Shown here piece after piece: positions 1 through 8,272 of a DNA stretch of 25,396 bases. The notes beneath the pieces are model-generated. The model worked only from the letters and a program-made list of their open reading frames with translations, made no database searches and had not been told where the DNA came from. The stretch comes from an uncultured Bacilli bacterium (GTDB taxonomy: Bacteria; Bacillota_I; Bacilli_A; RF39; UBA660). The stretch spans positions 1 through 25,396 of the forward strand of contig CAJUIY010000028.1 of assembly GCA_910586865.1 (NCBI GenBank). Reading direction: 5' to 3'. Position numbers and translations under genes: made by a program. Every line of letters starts with the position of its first letter. Position 1 is the stretch's first letter.

Positions 1-3000
1 CAGAATAATTTCTTTCTAAGATATCAAAATCTGGAGTTAGGGTTCCTTTATCTACGGTTAGGCTAGATAAGAAATTATTTTCACTACGAGGTTTCGCTGC
101 TGTTATAATCGCATGTCCATCATCCCAGTTTCCAGTCTGATAACCATCTGTTATGGATGGTTGATTATCATTTCCTGCAATCATGGCAATCTTATCAAAG
201 ACAAGTCCTGAATAATGAATACTATCGGCTTTATGAGTAATATTGGTTTCCGTAGAAGATTGCTCAATTGCTAGACATCCATCACAACCTGAGACAAAGG
301 ATGAGCCACCACCTCCAGCACCGTTAGAGCCACCACCGTAGTAGCCTCCGCCACCACCGCCATAGCCTGATGAACCGTTAGCACCTGGTTTTCCATCGCC
401 AAAAGCGTAGCCATAATCTTGTGCTGCTAATGGAGTTCCACGATTTCCTTGTAAAGTACCTCCAAAACCACCAACACTACTGTACCAGCTACCACCGCCT
501 CCGGCAGCAACCATAATTCTTGATTTTAGGCTAGGAAACTCCCAGTAGTCCACTTTATTAGAGGTTGGTACCAGTCTAATATCTGTAGCACCTCCACCAC
601 CTCCACCAGGTTCTGGATTACTATCTTGATTGCTATCATTTCCACCTTTGGCTCCACCGTTCCAGCCACCAAGTCCTCCAACGAACCTGGAAACAGAGGA
701 AGCATTCTTACCGATACAACCTACATATACATAAAGCTTTTGTCCCTTTTTCAAATAGATTTCTCCATCGGTATAAGCTCCTAGACCTGGACGATGTTTG
801 AAAGCCCAATCCGTTCTACCTCTTCCTCCAGCTGCTCCCCATAATTGAACTCGATAATAAGTAGAAGCTGGAGCAATAAACTCTTGTTCGGCTTCCGTAC
901 AATCATATTGTACTTTTTTACCTTCAATATTTTCTTCTCTCTTTACTTTAATGGTATAGACTGTTGTTGGTACATCCGGATGAGTTACCGTTATCTTAAT
1001 CGTATCATTTTGGCTACCTAAATAACCATTTCCTTCTATTTTTACTTTTGCGGTATTATCATAAGGAATCGCATCGACATCTAAGGCAATGGCACTATAT
1101 GGTGCACTTATTTCATAGTCTGTTTCAATACTAATAAATTCTGGAGTTAGGGAATAACTTCCCTGATTAATATTTAATACATCTAATTTGGTAGAGTGTT
1201 CTCCTGGTAAAAAATCTCCTCTTTTGGCTGTCACTTCGTAAATACGAGTTTCTCCATTGGCAGAGGTTACCGCAATATTAATTACTTTTGTCTCTCCAAG
1301 TCCGACACGGTATTGTTCCAATCCTGTTACAGTTGCCGTTTTGTCTGCTAACACTCCAGTTAAGGTAAAGTGTTGTTCATATTTATCTAAATTTAATGTT
1401 ATTTTATTTTCAAATGGATCGAAATCTTTACTGAAAGTTCCATAATTGGTTTTTAAGTCGGCTAAATAATTATTACTAGAATCATTGATAAGTTCAATTC
1501 TAGCAAAACCATTTCCCTCTTGTCCTTCTTGAATACCAGTTCCATCTATGGTCGGTTGACCAGTATATTCTCCATCATCTAGTTCTACATTGTAACCATC
1601 AGCATTGAAATTAGTGGCAGGTGGATGAGCATGATAACTTGGTCCAGTCGTATCCACCCATTCATAACCTAATCCATCAATCATTCTAGTATTGGTAAAA
1701 TATTTCTTCGAATAATGAATATTACTACCCGTAGGAATGATAAAGTCTTTGCTAGAATTCTCGGCAATGGAATTACAACCGATATGACCAGAAATATAGG
1801 AGTTTCCTCCTGTACCAGCTGTTATGGTATTACTAGCGGAACCACCTCCAGCACCACCGAAGTAGCCACTACCACCAGCACCACCAGCTCCATAAATGGA
1901 AGATCCATCTCCTCCGATTCCAAATTCTCCACGACGACCACTCCACTGTTCTCTAGAACCTACAAATTCAAATCCAGGAGAGGTTTGCGTAGCAACGGTA
2001 GCCATAAGATAATAATCTGTAGTAGTAGTGTTTTTTTCTACATAGGCAGAAGGATAGGATGTTAAACCACCAGCTGGAGAACCATCAGAACTACCAAATC
2101 CTGTCCATCTATATCCACCACCTCCTCCTCCAGCAACCATAATACGGCTCTTTAAAGAGTTAAAATCATTCCAAGAACCACCAATTAGACGAACATCGGT
2201 AGCTCCACCACCACCGAAGCCTCTATCTTTTTTGGCGTAAGCAGCACTTCCACCTCCATTAAAAGAGTTTCCGTCTGCATTATCTCCTACATAAACATAA
2301 AGTTTTTCCCCTTTATCAAGGATAATTTCTCCTTCGGTATAGGCACCTTTTCCACCTATACTATAATTAGCAGCTATCGTAAGACCTTGAGAACCCCAAA
2401 GTTGTACCTTGTATTTCCCGTGAATAGGTGCGATAAATTCTTGTGGTTCGCTAATAGCAGTATATTCATTTGATATTTTGGTACCAGGATCTTTTGTATA
2501 ATGAATCTGATATACCGTATCGGTACAGTTAGGAGCAGATACCGTTATTTTTAAGGTGCCAGAATCTCCTAATATTTTCCCTGTTCCTTCTTTGGTAATC
2601 GTAGCGTTAGTATCTAACGGAATCGCATCAAAATCAAGTGCTGCTACTGTTGAAGATACGTTCATTTGATATTCTAATACATCGGAATCAAAAGTAGTAT
2701 TAAGTTTAGGGACAACTGCTCCCTTATTTATCGTTTTTATATTTAAATCAGCAAGTTTCGAAGAATGCTCTCCTGCTGCTAATTCTTGTCTTTTTATATT
2801 AATTTTATAAACACGAACCTCTCCAAGTTCATTGGTAACAGAAATATTTGCTTGCACTGTCTCTTTATATTTTACCTGATAAGTCCCAAGTCCACCTATG
2901 GTAGATTTGGTATCCTCTACTTTAGCATCTAAGACAACTTCACTTACATTAGAGTCTAGTGTTAAATCATATGTTTCGTTCGTTTTTGAAAAAGCTGGTG

Positions 3001-4009
3001 ATAATACTCCATTACTTGTGGTAATATTTCTTAAATAATTATTATTAGAGCGACGTTGTGCTACTGTGATTTTAGCATGTCCCCAATCAAAATTACCTAC
3101 TTGGTATCCTCCATCCCAATAAGGTTGAGAGTCGATTACTCCTGCATACATTTCAATTTTATCAAATTTTAAACCAGAGTAGTGAACATTACTGTCGGTA
3201 TGAATAATGTTGGTACTAGTAGAGTCTTTATCAATAGCGACACAACCATAGCAACCTGAGACAAAGGAAGAACCTCCTTCTCCACTAGAAACGGAATCAC
3301 CACCATAGTAGCCTCCGCCACCGCCTCCGCCACCAGAGGTATTTGCAGCACCATCGATTCCTAACCCGAAGGCATAACCTGAAGTTTGAAGGGCATAACT
3401 AGCTGGAGACCTATTGATACCAGATAATCTACCACCAGCTCCTCCATTATAAGAGTAGTGACCGCCGCCACCACCAGCAGCGACCATAATTCTGGATTTT
3501 AAACTATCAAATTCATCCCATACATCAAGGGCGGACGTCGGAACAAGTCGAATATCGGTAGCTCCTCCACCTCCACCTCCAGGTTCTGGGCTACCATCAC
3601 AGTTAGAGTCATTTCCACCAGCTCCTCCACCGTTCCATCCGGCAAGTCCACCACGGCATTTAGAACCAGTACCACCAACACGACCATTTTCTCCAACATA
3701 GACATATAATTTAGTGCCTTTTTCTAGATAAATTTCTCCTCCAGTATAGGCACCTCCACCGCCCCATTTATTGACTGTCCAATCGGTTCTTCCACGGCCA
3801 CCCATAGCACCCCAAAGTTCTATTTTATACCAAGTACTTTCTGGTGCCGTAAAGGTTTGATACTCTCCTGTATAATCATAATCCCAAGAGGTCCCAACTG
3901 CTACTGCATGCACATTCATTTCGTTACAAAAAAACGTAATCATACTAGTAAAAATCACAGTTATACTAATAAAAAATATATTTTTTAATTTTTCTTTTAT
4001 CATACCCAT
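1..4009 (-). CDS. Giant secreted protein of glycine-rich (ALK/LTK-like) and cadherin-like modules, 5' part only
   Basis: An uninterrupted minus-strand frame of 1336 codons runs off the left edge, so the C-terminus and its surface anchor are not visible. The start ATG at 4009 (alternative 4003) follows an in-frame TAG at 4022-4024. Residues 1-35 are a signal peptide ending near VHA. Then come three modules whose conserved F-(T/I)-A-P motif falls at residues 53, 525 and 1044. Each opens with a tryptophan-containing strand (IELWGA, VQLWGS, VQLWGA), then GGGG-rich runs, the phrase GGGATD(I/V)R, a SFVSG- or SYISG-like motif, and a closing strand such as GHAKI. This layout is that of the Gly_rich family (PF12810), known from ALK/LTK receptors. 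Two cadherin-like beta-sandwich domains (PF12733 type, with L.PxF and Y motifs) follow modules 1 and 2, and one is starting after module 3 at the edge. Modules 1 and 3 resemble each other more than module 2. Adhesion or biofilm scaffolding is inferred from architecture only. Confidence 0.85.
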   Translation of the reverse strand, partial: MGMIKEKLKNIFFISITVIFTSMITFFCNEMNVHAVAVGTSWDYDYTGEYQTFTAPESTWYKIELWGAMGGRGRTDWTVNKWGGGGAYTGGEIYLEKGTKLYVYVGENGRVGGTGSKCRGGLAGWNGGGAGGNDSNCDGSPEPGGGGGGATDIRLVPTSALDVWDEFDSLKSRIMVAAGGGGGHYSYNGGAGGRLSGINRSPASYALQTSGYAFGLGIDGAANTSGGGGGGGGYYGGDSVSSGEGGSSFVSGCYGCVAIDKDSTSTNIIHTDSNVHYSGLKFDKIEMYAGVIDSQPYWDGGYQVGNFDWGHAKITVAQRRSNNNYLRNITTSNGVLSPAFSKTNETYDLTLDSNVSEVVLDAKVEDTKSTIGGLGTYQVKYKETVQANISVTNELGEVRVYKINIKRQELAAGEHSSKLADLNIKTINKGAVVPKLNTTFDSDVLEYQMNVSSTVAALDFDAIPLDTNATITKEGTGKILGDSGTLKITVSAPNCTDTVYQIHYTKDPGTKISNEYTAISEPQEFIAPIHGKYKVQLWGSQGLTIAANYSIGGKGAYTEGEIILDKGEKLYVYVGDNADGNSFNGGGSAAYAKKDRGFGGGGATDVRLIGGSWNDFNSLKSRIMVAGGGGGGYRWTGFGSSDGSPAGGLTSYPSAYVEKNTTTTDYYLMATVATQTSPGFEFVGSREQWSGRRGEFGIGGDGSSIYGAGGAGGSGYFGGAGGGSASNTITAGTGGNSYISGHIGCNSIAENSSKDFIIPTGSNIHYSKKYFTNTRMIDGLGYEWVDTTGPSYHAHPPATNFNADGYNVELDDGEYTGQPTIDGTGIQEGQEGNGFARIELINDSSNNYLADLKTNYGTFSKDFDPFENKITLNLDKYEQHFTLTGVLADKTATVTGLEQYRVGLGETKVINIAVTSANGETRIYEVTAKRGDFLPGEHSTKLDVLNINQGSYSLTPEFISIETDYEISAPYSAIALDVDAIPYDNTAKVKIEGNGYLGSQNDTIKITVTHPDVPTTVYTIKVKREENIEGKKVQYDCTEAEQEFIAPASTYYRVQLWGAAGGRGRTDWAFKHRPGLGAYTDGEIYLKKGQKLYVYVGCIGKNASSVSRFVGGLGGWNGGAKGGNDSNQDSNPEPGGGGGGATDIRLVPTSNKVDYWEFPSLKSRIMVAAGGGGSWYSSVGGFGGTLQGNRGTPLAAQDYGYAFGDGKPGANGSSGYGGGGGGYYGGGSNGAGGGGSSFVSGCDGCLAIEQSSTETNITHKADSIHYSGLVFDKIAMIAGNDNQPSITDGYQTGNWDDGHAIITAAKPRSENNFLSSLTVDKGTLTPDFDILERNYS

Positions 4010-4033
4010 AATATCACAAACCTATCTTCTTCC

Positions 4034-4062
4034 ATTCTACAATAAATTCCAAAATTTGTGAA
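4034..4062 (-). promoter_or_regulatory. Sigma-A-like promoter of the glycine-rich protein gene
   Basis: On the minus strand a -35 box TTCACA (4057-4062) and a -10 box TAGAAT (4034-4039) are separated by 17 bases, each one base off consensus. The expected start of transcription near 4027 leaves a very short leader of about 18 bases containing a modest purine-rich site (AGATAGG) before the ATG at 4009. The promoter follows the terminator of the polysaccharide operon, so the giant surface protein seems to be its own transcription unit. Confidence 0.6.
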
Positions 4063-4133
4063 TACCCTTTTGTGATTAGTTTCAGTTTATAACACCTAAA
4101 AAATATTACTCAGTCACAAAGGAAAAAAGAAAT

Positions 4134-4176
4134 AAAAAAAGAAATAAATCCTATATTTTCTTGTAATCTATTTCTT
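4134..4176 (-). terminator. Intrinsic terminator of the polysaccharide operon
   Basis: Minus-strand arms AAGAAATAGAT (4166-4176) and ATTTATTTCTT (4139-4149) can form 11 pairs, one of them G-U, around a 16-base loop. A run of T follows (4134-4140). It starts inside the stop codon of the flippase-LCP gene. The stem is AT-rich and the loop large, so it may be a weak terminator. Confidence 0.5.
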
Positions 4177-7021
4177 ATTTTATCGTTATTTTTATCTCTT
4201 CTTTTGCTTTTTCTATCGTCGCATCACTTGGGTATATGACATAATCTTTTAAATCGGTCCTATGGACAACATCTCTTCCATCTTCCCCATTTACGGATTG
4301 TACTTTAAAATCCCAACTAGTCCTATTTTGAATCGCATCTCTTATGATTTCTACCATTTTTTCTTTTTCTAGTGTTGTCTCATATAAATCACTAATGGCA
4401 TTTAATATCTTATTATAATTCATAATCGTATTCGTAGTCCCTAACTTTTCAATAATATCAATCAGAATTGCTTGACAGTTTTTCTGTCTTTGACGATCTC
4501 CTGTAGAAAAAGCAAGTCGCTCTCGTGCTACGGTTAAAGTTTCGATTCCATTTAATTTTTGGCATCCTTTTTTTACTGTTAATTTTTTCCCATTTTTATC
4601 GTTATCATCTAGAACTAAGGAATGGGTTGTTTCATAAGAATCTTCGGAACAATAAAGGATTCCTCCAAGTTCATCTACCAATTTCACAAGACCTGTGGTT
4701 TCAAATTTTAAATAATAATCAATGGAAATACCAAATAAATTCTCCAGCGACTTCTGGTTCGTTGTAATTCCTAAAGACCCCATATAACTTAACGTATCTT
4801 TCTTCCCTGGATATCCGGAAACATCAATATAATAATCCCTTGGAATAGAAGTTAGTAGTACTTTATGTTTTTCTGGATTTATGGTTAATATCATATTTAA
4901 ATCCATATTATTTTTCGTAAAATCTACTCCTCCAATGTAAATATGAAATGGTTTCTTTGACTCTTTTTGTTCTTTTTTTGGTTTTCTCTCTTCCTTATTT
5001 GAAATAGAAAACTTCCAAAGTATCTGATAATCTTCTTTTTTAATACGAAAGTCCACATCAAACATTAATTTATAGTTTGTATCACTCATTAAAAAACAAT
5101 CTATCTTTTTGTTTGATAAAGCTTCTACTAATATACTCATCTGTTGGTATTCTTCTTTGGTAAAGTCTATATATTTTCCTACTTTTTGGAAGGCTTTTGA
5201 AATATTCCCGTCTTGTTCGTAATAACTTAGTGCTTTTCCTCTGATACTATTTACATTTTGATAATTCAAATCTCTTCTTGCTACGACATAATAAGTAGTT
5301 TCATACTTTAGACTAGCATTCTGAAAAGAATGATCTAAAAAAGTGTTTGTTTTGGAAAGATAATAAGAAAGAAGGATAGAGCATCCCATCAAAAGAAGGA
5401 GAAAAAAAGAACATACTATTTTACCTAGTTTTTTTCCTTTTTTAAGAAAGAAAAGAAGGACACTAAGTAATACCAAATAAACAAATAAAATACCTACGAA
5501 ATATCCAGTTGGAAGAATCATAAGATGATAAATCGATACCATAAAATAAATACCAATAAAGATACTAGCGAAAAAGAAGATATTTTCTATTGTTACCATC
5601 TTTTTTAATTTTTTCTTCATGCTATCCTCTCCTATTCCTAAAAATTCTTCTAATAGAAATTTTCTATTTATTATCATCCAAAAGATAACAGCAACTACTA
5701 TCTCTACTGCGAATCTTAACATTCTATTTTTAAGAAAGAAAGCGATTCCTACTAATAGAATGTACAAGAGAATTCCTTTTATGAGATAAGAAAATAAATT
5801 TTTAAATATTTCTTTTAATGGAAGTTCTTTTCTTACCTTTATTAGTTGATAGGCCATAACACTAAACTCAGCAAGTAGTGTTCCAATACAGGCTCCATAA
5901 ACTCCATAGATAGGGATAAAAAGAAGATTGGAAATAAGATTAATGATGGCTCCTAATATCGTAGAAGAAACATAAATGTTATCTTTTTTCTGTGGGATTA
6001 AGTAGTTCGTTCGAATCCCATTTGTGAGGATGGATGCTAAAATAGTGGGAGCTAATACCATTAGGATAGTACCACTTTCCATAAAATCTTTTCCAAAAAA
6101 GATAGTGGCAAAATCCCTTCCAACTGCTAAAATACCAAACATCATCGGAAGAATGATACAAAAAGATAAAGAAAAGGAATACATCATTTTAGAGGTTTTA
6201 TTCTCACTACTTTTTTTTGACATATGAGGTAACATAATGGTACCTAAAGCCGTAATAAAACTAATCGGAATATTCAGTATCTTCTCTGCATTTTCATAAA
6301 GTCCTAGAGAATACGTTCCAGTAATAGCCCCTAACATCGTCTTATCCATAATTCGATAAATACTATAAGCAACAACAGGAATAAACAAAACAAGACATGG
6401 TCTAAAATGAGATAAAATATCCTCTTTGCCTACTTTTTGATAAGAGATTTCTCCCTTTAGATAGAAAAATAAATAGAGTTGACTAATCAAAGTAGAAAAA
6501 GACATAATAAGAGTATAAATCCATAAATCATTTTTTCCCTTTACCAGAAAGAAAATAAAGAATAGAGATACTAATTTTATGATGATATTTCTACGAATCG
6601 TAATCTTAAATTTTTCCATTCCAAAGAAAAACCAATTAATATCAAAAGCTACCGAAAGGAGATTAATCGCATTTAGTAATAAAATGGTTTGGTATTTCTT
6701 TAAAAAGAAAAGAAGGAAAATAAGATAAAGAAATAACATAATAGAAGTTAGAATCAGTTGTAAAGAATAAATAGAAAGAAAAGTTTTGGATAATTCTTCT
6801 TTGTCTTCTTTTTTTTGAGCAATTTCTCTTACTCCATAACTGTTAATTCCTAAAAGAGAAGCTAACATAAAATAAGATACAATGGAATTCGCATAAGAAT
6901 AAATTCCAATGTTCGTAACTCCTAGCACTCTAGAGATGTAAGGAATGGTAATGAGTGGTATCAAATAAAGAAAAATCTGATATAAAATATTATAGATAAA
7001 ATTTTTATTTACTTGCTTCAT
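4175..7021 (-). CDS. Fusion of Wzx polysaccharide flippase and LCP glycopolymer ligase
   Basis: One 948-codon frame encodes two normally separate proteins. Residues 1 to about 455 are a multi-pass Wzx/MATE-like flippase (opening NFIYNILYQIFLYLIPLITI), which moves lipid-linked repeat units across the membrane. Residues 468-948 match a full CpsA/Wzg-type LytR-CpsA-Psr protein: three membrane helices (about 478-557), an accessory domain (558-690), then the LCP catalytic domain. Typical LCP residues are present: D707, R728-D729 in TSIPRD, R833/R835 in ARERL, and the D842-R843-x-R845 cluster. LCP enzymes transfer finished glycopolymer from undecaprenyl lipid to the cell wall. The codon for M468 (5618-5620) follows AGGAGAGG at 5 bases, so the LCP half may also be translated alone as 481 residues, about the length of streptococcal CpsA. 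The 5' start is preceded by AGGAGGTG, 7 bases from the ATG. It is the last gene of the polysaccharide operon. Confidence 0.9.
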   Translation of the reverse strand: MKQVNKNFIYNILYQIFLYLIPLITIPYISRVLGVTNIGIYSYANSIVSYFMLASLLGINSYGVREIAQKKEDKEELSKTFLSIYSLQLILTSIMLFLYLIFLLFFLKKYQTILLLNAINLLSVAFDINWFFFGMEKFKITIRRNIIIKLVSLFFIFFLVKGKNDLWIYTLIMSFSTLISQLYLFFYLKGEISYQKVGKEDILSHFRPCLVLFIPVVAYSIYRIMDKTMLGAITGTYSLGLYENAEKILNIPISFITALGTIMLPHMSKKSSENKTSKMMYSFSLSFCIILPMMFGILAVGRDFATIFFGKDFMESGTILMVLAPTILASILTNGIRTNYLIPQKKDNIYVSSTILGAIINLISNLLFIPIYGVYGACIGTLLAEFSVMAYQLIKVRKELPLKEIFKNLFSYLIKGILLYILLVGIAFFLKNRMLRFAVEIVVAVIFWMIINRKFLLEEFLGIGEDSMKKKLKKMVTIENIFFFASIFIGIYFMVSIYHLMILPTGYFVGILFVYLVLLSVLLFFLKKGKKLGKIVCSFFLLLLMGCSILLSYYLSKTNTFLDHSFQNASLKYETTYYVVARRDLNYQNVNSIRGKALSYYEQDGNISKAFQKVGKYIDFTKEEYQQMSILVEALSNKKIDCFLMSDTNYKLMFDVDFRIKKEDYQILWKFSISNKEERKPKKEQKESKKPFHIYIGGVDFTKNNMDLNMILTINPEKHKVLLTSIPRDYYIDVSGYPGKKDTLSYMGSLGITTNQKSLENLFGISIDYYLKFETTGLVKLVDELGGILYCSEDSYETTHSLVLDDNDKNGKKLTVKKGCQKLNGIETLTVARERLAFSTGDRQRQKNCQAILIDIIEKLGTTNTIMNYNKILNAISDLYETTLEKEKMVEIIRDAIQNRTSWDFKVQSVNGEDGRDVVHRTDLKDYVIYPSDATIEKAKEEIKITIK
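5620..5640 (-). promoter_or_regulatory. Internal ribosome binding site at the flippase-LCP junction
   Basis: Minus-strand bases read GGAATAGGAGAGGATAGC and then ATG at 5620-5618. The Shine-Dalgarno-like AGGAGAGG lies 5 bases before the ATG, which is in frame with the flippase (codon 468). Both other frames hit TAG within this short stretch, which is where a separate flippase gene would normally stop. This suggests a formerly separate LCP gene whose start signal survives. Confidence 0.6.
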
Positions 7022-7042
7022 ATTGGCACCTCCTATTCTTTT

Positions 7043-8164
7043 TTAAGAATACTTTTCAATCGAATTCTTAATATATTCTTTTGCTTTTTTCTGTAACTTT
7101 TTTAAGTTTTTCTGATATATTTGGTAGTCTACCTCTTGCAGGTAATCAAAGTCTTCTTGGTATTGATAATCAATTAGCTGATTTTCTAAACCAAGAGAAG
7201 TTACAAGTGTTTTTACTCTATCATCCTCTTTATACATATCTCCATTTTTAATTGTAAAGAATTTTTTCTGATAAATACTAGAAAAGATAGTTCCATGAAA
7301 AGAGGTAGTAATTACTAAAGAAGCATTCTTTATTAGTGTTAAGTAAACCGCAGGAGATTCATAGCTTGCTAGAGTAAAACCATATTTTTTAATGTTATGA
7401 ATAAAATATTTCTTACTACTCCAGGTAATAACAGGTAATTGATATTTTTTAGCTATTTTAGAAACAAACTGACAGATATCTTTTTGAAATGTGGGACAGT
7501 AGAAGAAAATATACTTTTCTGGTACTTTATAGTCCTTATCCCTTATCAAATCATAATCTTTTCTTTCTAATAGTAATGTTGGATCGATGAATACTTCTAC
7601 TTCCTTGTTTATTAACTCTTTGATCCATTTCTTTCCATTTTCTTCTCTTACCGATAAGGCATCAAAATCTTCTAAATACTTTTGATATTTGGAAGGATTT
7701 TTGGCAAATTTCTGTATATTTCTCGCTCCAAAACTAGGAGCATAAGCCACTTTTCTAGCATTCTTTACCCAAGGTAGGAAGTACGCATCATCAAAATCTA
7801 CAATGGTGATGTTCCATATTTGATCACTTCCTGCTACAACAACAGAATAAGGAGAATCATCCAGTTCCTCTATGGTTGAATACTCTTTCGACAACTTCAT
7901 ATTTTCTTGCTGGAATTTTTGATAACACAGGTTATTATATTTTAATCTTTTTCTATGAGGAAATAAAATCATATTTTTCACGATATCTTTTCCATTATGA
8001 TTTCTTTCATAAATACCATATAATCTCTTTTGTCCTTCATTTGAAAAATTAACAATCTCATTATCCACTCCTCTTTTTAATAAATAGTGATGGAGTGCAA
8101 AAGATTCTAACATCGAACCACAATTATAAGAATTATGAAAAGTAATAATACCCACTTTTTTCAT
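7043..8164 (-). CDS. Polysaccharide pyruvyltransferase (PF04230 family)
   Basis: Predicted to add a ketal pyruvate from phosphoenolpyruvate to a sugar of the lipid-linked repeat unit in the cytoplasm, giving the glycan extra negative charge. The 373-residue protein opens KKVGIITFHNSYNCGSMLE, has VVAGSDQIWN in the first half, an FIDPTLLL segment, and near the C-terminus the family's TSFHGTIFS motif, all typical of the CsaB/WcaK-like superfamily. The frame is open to 8206, but the ATG at 8164 is chosen because GAGGAGGG sits 6 bases before it. A 20-base gap with a small hairpin and the SD AGGAGGTG leads to the flippase-LCP gene. The acceptor sugar cannot be told from sequence. A wider role in the superfamily (other sugar-modifying transfer) is possible. 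Confidence 0.85.
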   Translation of the reverse strand: MKKVGIITFHNSYNCGSMLESFALHHYLLKRGVDNEIVNFSNEGQKRLYGIYERNHNGKDIVKNMILFPHRKRLKYNNLCYQKFQQENMKLSKEYSTIEELDDSPYSVVVAGSDQIWNITIVDFDDAYFLPWVKNARKVAYAPSFGARNIQKFAKNPSKYQKYLEDFDALSVREENGKKWIKELINKEVEVFIDPTLLLERKDYDLIRDKDYKVPEKYIFFYCPTFQKDICQFVSKIAKKYQLPVITWSSKKYFIHNIKKYGFTLASYESPAVYLTLIKNASLVITTSFHGTIFSSIYQKKFFTIKNGDMYKEDDRVKTLVTSLGLENQLIDYQYQEDFDYLQEVDYQIYQKNLKKLQKKAKEYIKNSIEKYS

Positions 8165-8272
8165 ACTTTTCCCTCCTCGTATCACGTAGTGATCCTCTTT
8201 TTTCACTACATTTCCTATTTCGATTTTTATTAAGAGATATCTATAAACTCCTTATTTTGTAGATTATGGAAT
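8165..8272. other. 108-base gap with small inverted repeats before the pyruvyltransferase gene
   Basis: This is the longest gap among the glycan genes. On the minus strand it holds TAGATTCCATAATCTA (6-bp arms, just after the upstream stop codon) and, near the ribosome binding site, ATCACTACGTGAT. The latter overlaps an alternative pairing GTAGTG...CACTAC. No T-run follows either one, and I see no convincing promoter. It may modulate translation of the next gene, or have no function. Confidence 0.35.

Noticed and set aside
1257..2065. Plus-strand open frames (62 and 116 codons) inside the glycine-rich gene
   Set aside because: Shadow frames of a continuous 1336-codon minus-strand frame with clear domain repeats; no ribosome site.
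3169..3705. Short minus-strand frames of 61 and 68 codons in the first module of the glycine-rich gene
   Set aside because: They are in other frames of the large gene and owe their openness to GGN-rich codons.
4175..5620. Annotating the LCP part as a separate gene
   Set aside because: No stop lies between the flippase and LCP parts, so a single CDS is reported; the possible internal start is given as its own feature.
7022..7042. Small hairpin TATTCTT...AAGAATA before the flippase gene as a terminator
   Set aside because: Its bases overlap the end of the upstream gene, and no T-run follows; it lies beside a normal ribosome site.
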